Of a stretch of DNA of 33,278 bases, positions 8,510-15,883 are shown in pieces. Every line of letters starts with the position of its first letter. The first letter of the stretch is position 1. Origin of the DNA: Defluviicoccus sp. (GTDB taxonomy: Bacteria > Pseudomonadota > Alphaproteobacteria > MPNO01). The translations under genes and the position numbers were made by a program. The DNA lies in assembly GCA_028820505.1 (NCBI GenBank), contig JAPPIT010000003.1:1-33278 (forward strand), in the 5' to 3' direction. The notes under the pieces were generated by a model. It did no database searches. It saw only the letters and a list, made by a program, of their open reading frames with translations, and was not told where the DNA came from.

Positions 8510-9094
8510 ATGAGCGCCGAAGTCAGGAAGACCAGCATCGTCGTCGAGGAAATCCGTTCGGACATAGGCCGCCCGGTCGACCCGCCGACCCGCAAGGCGG
8601 CGGCGATCGCGGTGATCAAGAACCCGTTCGCGGGACGCTACGAGGAGGATCTGACGCCGCTGATGGATATCGGCGCCGAGCTCGGCGGGACGCTGGGAGA
8701 CATGTGCGTGAACGCGCTCGGCATCCGCCCCGATGAGGCGGAGAGCTACGGCAAGGCGGCGATCGTGGGCGAGCAGGGAGAGTGGGAGCACGCCGCCGCG
8801 ATCCTGCATCCGAAGCTCGGCGCGCCGCTGCGCAAGGCGGTCGAGAAAGGCGCGGCGCTGGTCCCCTCGGTCAAGAAGATGGGCGGGCCGGGCACCCCGA
8901 TCGACATCCCGCTCGGCCACAAGGATGCGGCCTATGTCCGCAGCCATTTCGACGGGATGGAGGTCCGCCTCGCCGACGCCCCGCGCGCCGACGAGATCCT
9001 GGTCGCCGTCGCGGTCACCGACTCCGGCCGCCCCTTCCCCCGCGTGGGCGGCCTCACTACGGACGAGGCCAAGGGCGAGGACGGGCTCCGTTGA
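8510..9094 (+). CDS. Amino acid synthesis family protein (DUF1185)
   Basis: A 194-residue protein that I recognise as the AA_synth/DUF1185 family from segments such as EEIRSDIGRPVDPPTRKAAA, NPFAGRYEEDLTPLMDIGAELG, KAAIVGEQGEWEHAAAILHP and SVKKMGGPGTPIDIPLGHK. Despite the family name, the biochemical role is not established. The start ATG has a strong GAGGAGG 6 nt upstream that overlaps the end of the Rieske gene, so the two are one operon. Members of this family frequently accompany oxygenase and amidohydrolase genes, which hints at a catabolic job here, perhaps ring or amide processing; that is inference. The stop codon forms part of one copy of a 9-bp direct repeat around the next repeat element. 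Confidence 0.85.
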   Translation: MSAEVRKTSIVVEEIRSDIGRPVDPPTRKAAAIAVIKNPFAGRYEEDLTPLMDIGAELGGTLGDMCVNALGIRPDEAESYGKAAIVGEQGEWEHAAAILHPKLGAPLRKAVEKGAALVPSVKKMGGPGTPIDIPLGHKDAAYVRSHFDGMEVRLADAPRADEILVAVAVTDSGRPFPRVGGLTTDEAKGEDGLR

Positions 9095-9205
9095 GGCGCG
9101 TCCCTCGATACGGCGCTGTCGCGCCTACTCGGGATGAGGGGACAATGGAGAACCCCTCACCCTGAATAGCGGCGAAGCCGCGTATCGAAGGGGGGCTGAG
9201 GCGCG
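9092..9205. repeat. Palindromic element flanked by 9-bp direct repeats
   Basis: Two long imperfect inverted arms, 9102-9141 and about 9153-9193, surround an 11-base loop and would form a hairpin of about 40 bp. The sequence type (GATACG, GGCTTCGCC, CCTGA, CCCCTCACC) resembles dispersed intergenic palindromes common in high-GC alphaproteobacteria. TGAGGCGCG occurs exactly at 9092-9100 and again at 9197-9205, right outside the arms, like a target-site duplication. The element sits between convergent genes and probably also acts as a bidirectional terminator. Confidence 0.75.
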
Positions 9206-9208
9206 AAT

Positions 9209-10372
9209 CTAAAGAACCTCGGGCAAGCGCTCTGCCGGCGGGGTGTTGCGGCTTCGGCCGGAGGCGACCTTGCCGTCGATGATCACCATGCCGACGCCGG
9301 GAATATCGCCGATCCCGACCGACTCCAGCAGGTCCTTGCCGGCGGTGTGCTGGGCGCGGTCGATCAGGACGAAATCGGCGGCGCGGCCCTCTTCGATCAG
9401 CCCGCAGTCGAGCTCGCGCATCCGCGCGGTGTTCCCGGTCGCGAAGCAGAATGCGATCTCGGCCGGCACGTCGCCCAGCGCCGACAGCATCGAGACCATC
9501 CGGAGGATTCCGAGCGGCTGAACCCCCGAGCCCGCCGGGCCGTCGGTGCCGAGGATGACGCGGTGGAGCTGGTCGAGTTCGCGCGCGGTCCGGAGCGCGA
9601 ACAGGGCCGAGGCCTCGTTGCCGTTGTGGACGATCTCGATCCCGGCCTGGCACTGCTCGCAGAGGCACGCAATCTGGTCCCGCGGCAAAGAGGTGTGCCC
9701 GCCGTTGATGTGCCCGATGATGTCGGGTCCCGTCTCCAGCACGATGTCGGCGTCGATCAGCCCGGAGCCGGGGATCGAAGGCCCGCCGGTATGGATCGTC
9801 GACTGGATGCCGTACTTGCGCGCCCAGCCGACCATCTTCTTCGCCTCCTCGCCGGTCTTGACGCCGCCGAGGCCGATCTCGCCCAAGAGCTTGACTCCGG
9901 CCTCGGCGAGGAACCGGAAATCGTCCTCTTCCATCCCGGTTTCGAGGATCGGCGCGCCGGCGTGGACCTTGACGCCGCCCGGCGGAAAGGACGAGAAGGC
10001 GCGCTGCGCAGTGATGCCGAGGGCCACCACGCCCTTCGGGTCGCGCGGCCGCCCGGGGAGGTGGACCTCGCCGGCGGAGATCATCGTCGTCACGCCGCCA
10101 TGCATCGTGGAGTCGATCCAGTTGAGCTGGCTCTGGCGCGGCGTCCAGTCGCCGAATACCGGGTGGACGTGGCTGTCGATCAGCCCGGGCGCGAGCGCGA
10201 CCCCCTTGGCGTCGACCACGACGTCGGCACCGGCGGTGTTGCAGTCGGCCTCCTTGCCGAAGGCGGCGATCCGGCCGTCCTCGGCGACCACGGTGTCGGC
10301 GTCGAGAATGGGGTTCTCCAGCGCCCCGGACAGGAGCAAGCCGATATTCCTGATGACCAGCTTTTCAGCCAT
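9209..10372 (-). CDS. Enamidase-type amidohydrolase
   Basis: A 387-residue amidohydrolase closely resembling enamidase, which hydrolyses 6-oxo-1,4,5,6-tetrahydronicotinate to 2-formylglutarate and ammonia in anaerobic nicotinate breakdown. Metal ligands line up: His68 and His70 (DSHVH), Glu165 in LLGEIGLGGVK in place of a carboxylated lysine, His194 (IHTGGPSIPGS), His221 (GHINGG) and Asp277 (GTDGPAGSG). The segments LHGG/MHGGVTTMISAG, HLPGRP and the C-terminal SRNTPPA are also as I recall them from the characterised clostridial enzyme. It is the last gene of an operon with two Rieske oxygenases, 101 bp after Rieske 2. The exact substrate here may be another cyclic enamide. No 6-hydroxynicotinate reductase gene is visible. 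Confidence 0.82.
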   Translation of the reverse strand: MAEKLVIRNIGLLLSGALENPILDADTVVAEDGRIAAFGKEADCNTAGADVVVDAKGVALAPGLIDSHVHPVFGDWTPRQSQLNWIDSTMHGGVTTMISAGEVHLPGRPRDPKGVVALGITAQRAFSSFPPGGVKVHAGAPILETGMEEDDFRFLAEAGVKLLGEIGLGGVKTGEEAKKMVGWARKYGIQSTIHTGGPSIPGSGLIDADIVLETGPDIIGHINGGHTSLPRDQIACLCEQCQAGIEIVHNGNEASALFALRTARELDQLHRVILGTDGPAGSGVQPLGILRMVSMLSALGDVPAEIAFCFATGNTARMRELDCGLIEEGRAADFVLIDRAQHTAGKDLLESVGIGDIPGVGMVIIDGKVASGRSRNTPPAERLPEVL

Positions 10373-10473
10373 GACGCGCGCCCCCGGATCGGTGTTCCCA
10401 GGGCGCGAACATCCCCGAAGCGGCGGGCCGGTTCAAGACCCGCCGGCGGCTGCGAGAGGTATTGCGTGGCGGC

Positions 10474-11526
10474 CTATTCGCCGGCGGCGGCCAGCGGCGC
10501 AACGCCCCGCTCCGCGGCGATGCGGTTCTCGATGATGCGGCGCGCCTGGATGCCGCCGCCGTCATGGTTGATGTCGATCCGGGGCCGGTCGGGAGCGGTA
10601 TTTATGTTGTCCTGCTGGAGCTGGATGATCTCCAGGTCCTCCAGGAAGGCGGTGTGCACGTTCTCGTAGAGGAGATCGGTCACCCACGGCTCGTCGATGC
10701 GGAAATCGTGCGCCTGGGCCCAGAAATAGTGGGTCGTCGTCCCGGTCTCGGGCGTGATCGCGTTGAGGTTCCGCATGGAGAAGCCCCGGCTGCGGTCGCC
10801 CTCGGGCGCGCCGGTGCCGGCGACCGCCCCGCCGATGTCGAGGCGGACGAAGGCCGGCGGGGTGTACTCGATGATCTGCCAGCGGTCGATATGCTGGTCC
10901 GGCGCGAACCCGCCCGCCTTCTGGAAGAACGGCGGCGGCGGGCTGTCGAGCACCCAGCGGGTGACGCGGACCAGCTCGCCCTCGCGCTCCGCCTTCATCG
11001 GCGTCTCGGCGACCGCGTCGGTGCCGAGCGTCGTCGGGTGGATGTAGCTGAGATGGGAGAGATCGAGCAGGTTCTCGACCAGCAGCACGTAGTTGCCCTG
11101 GAGGTCGAGCTTTTCACCGCGGGCGCGCCAGTCGGGATCGTCGATCCAGTGGAAGTCCTCGATCAGGTCGGGGTCGGCCGCCGCCGGGTCGCCCATCCAG
11201 ATCCAGATCCAGTGGTAGCGCTCGACCGTCGGGAACGCCCTGACCCTTGCGCCGGGCGGGACCGCGGTCTGGCCGGGAACCCGGATGCAGCGGCCGGACG
11301 GGTCGTAGAGCAGGCCGTGATAGGGGCATTCGACATTGTCGCCCCGGAGCTTGCCCTTCGACAGCGGCGCGTGGCGGTGGCAGCAGCGGTCCTCGAGCGC
11401 CACCGGCGCGCCGTCCTCGCGGCGGTAAAGCACGACCGGGATGTCGAGCAGAGTCCGCCGCAACATGTTCTGGCGGCCGACCTCGCGGTCCCAGGCGGCC
11501 ACGTACCACGCGTTCTCGATGAACAT
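10474..11526 (-). CDS. Rieske non-heme iron oxygenase, VanA-like (copy 2)
   Basis: A 350-residue catalytic subunit. It opens MFIENAWYVAAWDREV; Rieske ligands are Cys48, His50, Cys67 and His70, and the catalytic iron site is ENLLDLSHLSYIH with His158, His163 and Asp297 (FLEDLEIIQLQQ). C-terminal ITPETGTTTHYFW and the IDINHDGGGIQARRII end are shared with copies 3 and 4, making these three a subgroup. GGGGAG lies 6 nt upstream of the ATG. It is the middle gene of a three-gene minus-strand operon, 88 bp after Rieske 3 and 101 bp before enamidase. No ferredoxin or reductase is encoded next to it. Substrate unknown; demethylation or hydroxylation of an aromatic acid is the usual chemistry. Confidence 0.9.
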   Translation of the reverse strand: MFIENAWYVAAWDREVGRQNMLRRTLLDIPVVLYRREDGAPVALEDRCCHRHAPLSKGKLRGDNVECPYHGLLYDPSGRCIRVPGQTAVPPGARVRAFPTVERYHWIWIWMGDPAAADPDLIEDFHWIDDPDWRARGEKLDLQGNYVLLVENLLDLSHLSYIHPTTLGTDAVAETPMKAEREGELVRVTRWVLDSPPPPFFQKAGGFAPDQHIDRWQIIEYTPPAFVRLDIGGAVAGTGAPEGDRSRGFSMRNLNAITPETGTTTHYFWAQAHDFRIDEPWVTDLLYENVHTAFLEDLEIIQLQQDNINTAPDRPRIDINHDGGGIQARRIIENRIAAERGVAPLAAAGE

Positions 11527-11614
11527 CCCGCTCTCCCCAGTGCGTCCCGTCCGGGTCCAGAAAAGCGAAGGGCGGCACCGGGATGCCGCCGTATCGCCGT
11601 CAACGGGCCGGAAG

Positions 11615-12688
11615 CTACTCGGCCGCGATCGCCGCTCCCGCTTCCGCCCGTTCGGCCGCGATCTTGCGGTCGATCATGGTGCGGGCGGCAATGCCGCCGG
11701 CGTCCTGGTTGGTCTCGATCGTCGGCCGGTCGTCCCAGTTTTCCTCCTGCAGGTCGAAGACCTCCCAGTCCTGGTGGAAGGCCTGCCAGATCTGCTTGTA
11801 CTGCATCTCGACGAAATCGGGCTCGATCGGCTTTCCGGGAACCTGATAGGAATTGGACCAGAAATAGTGCGTGCTGGTCTCGGTCTCCGGCGTGACGAAG
11901 TTGAGGTTGTGGAAGCCGAACCCGTTGCTCGGCACGTCGCGTTCGAGCTCGGTATGCCCGAACTCCTTGCCTTCCGCCGCGTCGGGAGCCGCGCCGGTAA
12001 ACAGCCGTACCGCGCCCGGCATCCGGAACTCGATGATCTGCCAGCGGTCGACGATGGTCTCCTCCGGCCAGTCGCACATCTTCTGGTAGGTGGGCGGCGG
12101 GTTCTGGCCGACGGTCCAGCGCGCTACCGTCACCGAGTCCTCGTCCTTCAGCGTCTTGAGCACCGCGTGCTCCGCGACCGCGGCGTTGCCGATCGTCGAA
12201 CGGTGGACGAACGCCAGGTGCGAGAGGTCCAGCAGGTTGTCGATGACCAGCTTGTAGTTGCCGTTGACGTGGAAATAGGTGCCCTTGTCGCCCCAGTCCT
12301 CGGCGGATTTCCACGGGTAGGGCACGATCAGGCTTTCGTCCGCCAGCGCCGGATCGCCTGTCCAGATCCAGATCCAGTTGTATTTCTCGACCACCGGAAA
12401 GGCGCGCACCTGCGCTCCCGGCGGGATCGTCGTCTGGCCCGGCACATGGACGCACTTGCCGCTGACGTCGAACTGGAGCCCGTGATAGTGGCAGGAAAGG
12501 ATATTGCCCTGCACGCTGCCCTTTCTGAGCGGCATGCGGCGATGGCAGCAACGGTCCTCGAAGGCCACCGGGTCTCCTTCCTCGGTGCGCCAGAAGACAA
12601 TCTTCTCGTTGCAGATCGTGCGTCCGAATGGCTGGCGCGTGATCTCGTGCGGCTCCGCGGCCACATACCAGCAGTTCTTGAGGAACAT
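11615..12688 (-). CDS. Rieske non-heme iron oxygenase, VanA-like (copy 3)
   Basis: A 357-residue catalytic subunit, first gene of its operon. It opens MFLKNCWYVAAEPHEI; Rieske ligands are Cys47, His49, Cys66 and His69; the iron site has DNLLDLSHLAFVH with His157, His162 and Asp307 (FHQDWEVFDLQ). It carries a small insertion near 232-255 (DAAEGKEFGHTELERDVPS) compared with the other copies and ends in an Ala/Glu-rich tail. AAGGAG precedes the ATG by about 6 nt and a promoter is visible 45-75 bp upstream. Two different oxygenases in one operon suggests two successive oxidations of one compound, or a hetero-oligomer; neither is proven. All catalytic ligands are intact, so both should be active. 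Confidence 0.9.
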   Translation of the reverse strand: MFLKNCWYVAAEPHEITRQPFGRTICNEKIVFWRTEEGDPVAFEDRCCHRRMPLRKGSVQGNILSCHYHGLQFDVSGKCVHVPGQTTIPPGAQVRAFPVVEKYNWIWIWTGDPALADESLIVPYPWKSAEDWGDKGTYFHVNGNYKLVIDNLLDLSHLAFVHRSTIGNAAVAEHAVLKTLKDEDSVTVARWTVGQNPPPTYQKMCDWPEETIVDRWQIIEFRMPGAVRLFTGAAPDAAEGKEFGHTELERDVPSNGFGFHNLNFVTPETETSTHYFWSNSYQVPGKPIEPDFVEMQYKQIWQAFHQDWEVFDLQEENWDDRPTIETNQDAGGIAARTMIDRKIAAERAEAGAAIAAE

Positions 12689-12732
12689 TGGGGGCTCCTT
12701 CCGTTCGCGCGAATTCGAACCTGTGAACCGCG

Positions 12733-12762
12733 ATTATTCGCCATCGCACCGCGTCAAGTCAA
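12733..12762 (-). promoter_or_regulatory. Sigma70-type promoter for the Rieske 3-Rieske 2-enamidase operon
   Basis: On the minus strand TTGACT (12762-12757) and AATAAT (12738-12733) are separated by 18 bases, five of six consensus matches each. Transcription would start near 12726, leaving a leader of about 40 bases before the Rieske 3 ATG. It points away from the RidA-like gene. Confidence 0.6.
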
Positions 12763-12832
12763 TCTCGGCCCGCCCGTCCGGGGCGGCTATAGTCGGGGAT
12801 CGGAAAAACCCGGAAGCCCGAGGGAGGCCGCC

Positions 12833-13225
12833 ATGCAAAACCGCGCGATGTACCCCGAAACCATCCATCCGCCGCTCGGCGCCTATGCGCACGCGATCGA
12901 GGTCCCGGAATCGGCCAAGACGATGTTCATCGCCGGCCAGGTCGGGATCGACGCCCACGGCAACGTGCCCGCCGACTTCGCCGCCCAGGCCGACCTTGCC
13001 TGGCAGAACCTCATGGCCATCCTCGAATTCAACGGGATGCGCATGAAGGACGTCGTCAAGATCACCCATTTCCTGACCGACGCGGCGAACCTGCCCGCCT
13101 ATAACGACGTGCGGAGCAAGTATCTCGGCGAGGAGCGGCCGGCATCGACGCTCCTGATCGTGGCCGGCCTCGCCCGCCCGGACCTGCTGGTGGAGGTCGA
13201 GATGGTGGCCGCGATCCAGCGGTAG
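12833..13225 (+). CDS. RidA/YjgF-family protein lacking the catalytic arginine
   Basis: A 130-residue trimer-forming Rid-fold protein. The pattern ETIHPPLGAYAHAIEV, FIAGQVGIDAHGNVPADFAAQ, NLMAILEFNGMRMKDVVKIT and the C-terminal LLVEVEMVAA is that of the family. In deaminating RidA enzymes, which hydrolyse reactive enamines and imines, a conserved Arg follows Pro-Ala near residue 105; here the segment is RPASTLLIV with Ser105. By family knowledge this points to one of the Rid subgroups without that arginine, so imine deaminase activity is doubtful. GAGGGAGG lies 5 nt before the ATG, and TATAGT at 12788 may be its -10. It is divergent from the Rieske-enamidase operon, which suggests a linked role in that pathway, possibly binding or isomerising an unstable intermediate. 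Confidence 0.85.
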   Translation: MQNRAMYPETIHPPLGAYAHAIEVPESAKTMFIAGQVGIDAHGNVPADFAAQADLAWQNLMAILEFNGMRMKDVVKITHFLTDAANLPAYNDVRSKYLGEERPASTLLIVAGLARPDLLVEVEMVAAIQR

Positions 13226-13245
13226 AGCGTTTCGCAGCCCGTCGG

Positions 13246-13278
13246 GCCGGTGAAAACGCGGCCACGCGCTTCACCGGC
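13246..13278. terminator. Hairpin after the RidA-like gene
   Basis: GCCGGTGAA (13246-13254) and TTCACCGGC (13270-13278) form a perfect 9-bp stem around a 15-base loop. It lies 20 bp after the RidA-like stop codon. There is no T-tract, so a strong intrinsic terminator is unlikely; it may slow readthrough into the methionine leader, whose -35 begins at the base of the stem. Confidence 0.4.
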
Positions 13279-13306
13279 TTGACGCCGCATCCGGTAGTGA
13301 TAATTT
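13279..13306 (+). promoter_or_regulatory. Promoter for the SAM-II leader and metZ
   Basis: TTGACG at 13279-13284 and TAATTT at 13301-13306 are spaced by 16 bases; GATAAT at 13299-13304 is a closer -10 match but with a 14-base spacer. Either places the transcript start at about 13311, directly before the riboswitch aptamer, which supports the reading. Confidence 0.5.
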
Positions 13307-13311
13307 AGCGT

Positions 13312-13371
13312 CACGTGGTGATTTGGCCCGACCGGCTTGCGGCCACGAAAAACAACCAGCTAAAAGGTCGG
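13312..13371 (+). ncRNA. SAM-II riboswitch aptamer
   Basis: The leader contains the SAM-II core GTGGTGATTTG, then CCGGCTTGC and CCACG, then CAACCAGCTAAAAGG. Stem P1 is CGTGG (13314-13318) with CCACG (13343-13347). The H-type pseudoknot pairs CCGACC (13328-13333) in the P1 loop with GGTCGG (13366-13371) at the 3' end. The conserved GCTAAA before the pseudoknot strand is present. SAM-II senses S-adenosylmethionine and in alphaproteobacteria typically sits before metA, metX or metZ genes, exactly as here. Confidence 0.9.
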
Positions 13372-13382
13372 AGGCACGACAC

Positions 13383-13410
13383 CCCCCGACTTTCCGGTCG
13401 GGGGTTTTTT
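13383..13410 (+). terminator. Intrinsic terminator (attenuator) after the riboswitch
   Basis: CCCCCGAC (13383-13390) and GTCGGGGG (13397-13404) make an 8-bp stem with a 6-base loop followed by six T. The descending arm's partner CCGAC (13386-13390) can instead pair with GTCGG (13367-13371), which is the 3' strand of the aptamer pseudoknot. With SAM bound that strand is occupied, so the terminator can form; without SAM it can act as antiterminator. The metZ start lies 25 bases further on. Confidence 0.85.
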
Positions 13411-13434
13411 GTTTGTGCGCGGGAGAACACGGAA

Positions 13435-14631
13435 ATGGATGATCGCCCCCGGAGCGAAGCGAGCTGGCGCCCTCAGACCCGGCTGGTGCGCGGCGGATTG
13501 CAGCGTTCGGCGTTCTGCGAGACATCGGAGGCGATCTACCCGACCTCCGGCTTCGTCTACGACGCCGCCGAAGACGCCGAGGACGCGTTTGCGAACCGGG
13601 TCGAGCGGTTCATCTATTCGCGGTACGACAACCCGACGGTCGCGATGTTCGAGGAACGGCTGCGGCTGGTGGAGGGTGCGGAGGCGTGCCGCGCGACGGC
13701 TTCGGGCATGGCGGCGGTTTTCGCCTCGCTCGCCTGCATGGTGGAGGCGGGAGATCATGTGGTGGGAGCGCGCGCGCTGTTCGGCTCCTGCCTCTATATC
13801 CTGACCGACATCCTGCCCCGGCTGGGGGTCGAGACGACGATCGTGGAAAGCCCCGACCTGGCGGAATGGGAGGCCGCGCTGGACCGGCCGACGCGGGCGG
13901 TGTTCCTGGAATCGCCCTCCAATCCGGGCCTCGATATCTTCGACATCGGGGCGATCTCCGCGCTGGCGCACGATGCGGGCGCGATGGTCATCGTCGACAA
14001 CGTCTTCGCCACGCCCCTGCTGCAGCGCCCGCTCGAGCTCGGCGCGGACATCGTCGTCTATTCGGCCACCAAGCATATCGACGGCCAGGGCCGGTGCCTG
14101 GGCGGCGCGGTGCTCGGCAGCGAGGCCTATTGCATGGACACGCTGAAGACCTTCATGCGCCACACCGGGCCGTCCATGAGCCCGTTCAACGCCTGGGTGC
14201 TGCTGAAGGGGCTGGAAACGCTGCAGCTTCGATTGCGGCAGCATTGCGTGGCCGCGCTCGAGATCGCGACCGCACTGTCGGAACGGAGCGACCTGCTCCG
14301 GGTGCTCTATCCGGGTCTGGAGAGCCACCCCCAGCACGAGCTGGCCAGGTCCCAGATGGCGGATTTCGGCAGCGTCGTCACCGTCGACGTCGCCGGGGGA
14401 AAGGAGCGCGCGTTCCGCTTCATGAACGCGCTCCGGCTGGTCGACATCTCCAACAATCTGGGCGATGCGAAAAGCCTGGCGACCCACCCGGCGACAACCA
14501 CCCACCAGCGCCTGTCGCCCGGGGAACGGGAAAGCCTCGGGATCACCGACGGGCTCGTGCGTCTTTCCGTCGGGCTGGAGGATCCGCAAGACCTGCTGGA
14601 GGATATCGCGGGGGCGCTGGACGGCGCCTGA
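13435..14631 (+). CDS. metZ: O-succinylhomoserine sulfhydrylase
   Basis: PLP enzyme of 398 residues that makes homocysteine from O-succinylhomoserine and sulfide in methionine synthesis. Features of the Cys/Met-metabolism PLP family: [16 protein letters not shown] at 61-76, [16 protein letters not shown] at 88-102, [13 protein letters not shown] at 158-170 and the PLP lysine Lys213 in [11 protein letters not shown]. The GQGRCLGG sequence after the lysine and the MetZ-like C-terminus favour MetZ over cystathionine gamma-synthase or O-acetylhomoserine sulfhydrylase. The ATG at 13435 has GGGAG about 8 nt upstream; in-frame GTG codons further upstream lie inside the riboswitch and are not used. 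Expression should fall when SAM is plentiful, through the upstream SAM-II attenuator. Confidence 0.93.
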   Translation: MDDRPRSEASWRPQTRLVRGGLQRSAFCETSEAIYPTSGFVYDAAEDAEDAFANRVERFIYSRYDNPTVAMFEERLRLVEGAEACRATASGMAAVFASLACMVEAGDHVVGARALFGSCLYILTDILPRLGVETTIVESPDLAEWEAALDRPTRAVFLESPSNPGLDIFDIGAISALAHDAGAMVIVDNVFATPLLQRPLELGADIVVYSATKHIDGQGRCLGGAVLGSEAYCMDTLKTFMRHTGPSMSPFNAWVLLKGLETLQLRLRQHCVAALEIATALSERSDLLRVLYPGLESHPQHELARSQMADFGSVVTVDVAGGKERAFRFMNALRLVDISNNLGDAKSLATHPATTTHQRLSPGERESLGITDGLVRLSVGLEDPQDLLEDIAGALDGA

Positions 14632-14642
14632 CCCGCGCGCGA

Positions 14643-14670
14643 TTGACGCCGGCCCGGATCGTCCTACACT
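14643..14670 (+). promoter_or_regulatory. Putative promoter before apaG
   Basis: TTGACG (14643-14648) and TACACT (14665-14670) with a 16-base spacer lie in the 85-bp gap between metZ and apaG. Transcription would begin about 40 bases before the apaG ATG. There is no visible terminator after metZ, so readthrough is also possible. Confidence 0.45.
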
Positions 14671-14716
14671 TTATCCGGGCGCCGACCCACGGTTCGCGGA
14701 CGGCCAGGGAGACCCT

Positions 14717-15109
14717 ATGTACACAGCCGTTACCCGGGCGATCCGCGTGTCGGTGGAGCCGGTCTATCTCGACCGGCAATCCTCTCCCGCCGATGCCCAC
14801 TATGTCTGGGCCTATCACGTAAAGATCAGCAACGAGGGCGCGGGGACGGTGCAGCTTCTGACCCGTCACTGGAAGATCACCGACGGTCTGGGCCGGTTGC
14901 AGGAGGTGCGCGGCGCGGGCGTGGTGGGCGAGCAGCCGGTGCTTGCGCCGGGCGAGAGCTACGAATACACCTCGGGCACGCCCTTGCCGACGCCGTCCGG
15001 AATCATGCTCGGCAGCTACGGCATGCAGGGCGAGAACGGGGAACGCTTCGACATAGAAATCCCGGCTTTCTCGCTCGACTGCCCGGACGAACCCAGACAG
15101 GTCAACTAG
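14717..15109 (+). CDS. apaG: ApaG-domain protein
   Basis: A 130-residue immunoglobulin-like beta-sandwich protein. The pattern [91 protein letters not shown] is the ApaG domain, nearly full length as a stand-alone protein. ApaG was linked genetically to Co2+/Mg2+ resistance in enteric bacteria, and the same fold occurs in eukaryotic polymerase-delta interacting proteins; its biochemical role is unclear. GGGAGA is 6 nt before the ATG. In this genome it sits between metZ and folE rather than next to the ksgA-apaH genes. Confidence 0.93.
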   Translation: MYTAVTRAIRVSVEPVYLDRQSSPADAHYVWAYHVKISNEGAGTVQLLTRHWKITDGLGRLQEVRGAGVVGEQPVLAPGESYEYTSGTPLPTPSGIMLGSYGMQGENGERFDIEIPAFSLDCPDEPRQVN

Positions 15110-15171
15110 GCCGCGGGGCACGGGGCCTCCGGGATTTCCGGGCGACAAACATAGACAGGAAGCGCATAGCA

Positions 15172-15810
15172 GTGTCGACACACCGAAGCTCGCTGAAGAC
15201 GGTCGAGCGGCCGATCGAGCGGCCGACATTCGAGGAGGCCGCGGAGGCGGTCCGCACCCTGATCCGCTGGGCCGGCGACGACCCGGTCCGCGAGGGGCTG
15301 AGCGAGACGCCGGGCCGTGTCGTGCGCGCGTTCGACGAGTGGTTCTCCGGTTATCGGGAGGACCCGTCGTCGATCCTCTCGAAGACCTTCGAGGAAACCG
15401 ACGGCTATGACGAGATGGTGGTGCTGCGGAACATCCGCTTCACCTCTCATTGCGAGCACCACATCGCGCCCATCGTCGGCCGCGCCCATATCGGGTATCT
15501 GCCGACCCGGCGGGTGGTGGGCATCTCGAAGCTCGCCCGGCTGGTCGACGTCTATGCCAGACGGCTGCAGATCCAAGAGAAGATGACGGCCCAGATCGCC
15601 AACACGATCAACGACATCCTGGAACCCCAGGGCGCCGCGGTGGTGATCGAGGCGAGCCATCAGTGCATGACCACGCGCGGCGCCGACAAGCCGGGGTCGA
15701 CGCTGATCACCAGCCAGATGACGGGCGCCTTCCGCGACGACCCCTCCACCCGGCGCGAGTTCCTGTCTGCCATCGGCAATCCCCAGATGGGGCAGACCTG
15801 GTCGGCCTAG
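15172..15810 (+). CDS. folE: GTP cyclohydrolase I
   Basis: Converts GTP to 7,8-dihydroneopterin triphosphate, the first step of tetrahydrofolate synthesis. The protein has 212 residues. Zinc ligands are Cys94 and His97 in SHCEHHIAP and Cys165 in SHQCMTTRG. Other signatures are [20 protein letters not shown] at 42-61, [27 protein letters not shown] around 117-143 and the C-terminal [19 protein letters not shown]. The start is GTG at 15172 with AGGAAG about 11 nt upstream; no ATG fits better. It is transcribed with apaG, 62 bp upstream. The Zn-dependent type IA enzyme is present, not the folE2 type. Confidence 0.96.
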   Translation: MSTHRSSLKTVERPIERPTFEEAAEAVRTLIRWAGDDPVREGLSETPGRVVRAFDEWFSGYREDPSSILSKTFEETDGYDEMVVLRNIRFTSHCEHHIAPIVGRAHIGYLPTRRVVGISKLARLVDVYARRLQIQEKMTAQIANTINDILEPQGAAVVIEASHQCMTTRGADKPGSTLITSQMTGAFRDDPSTRREFLSAIGNPQMGQTWSA

Positions 15811-15883
15811 CCGTCAGGGCGCCCGCCGCGCGTTAATCGCGGCGGGACGGCCCTCGGGCAGGGTCGCAATCGAGGGCGATGAC

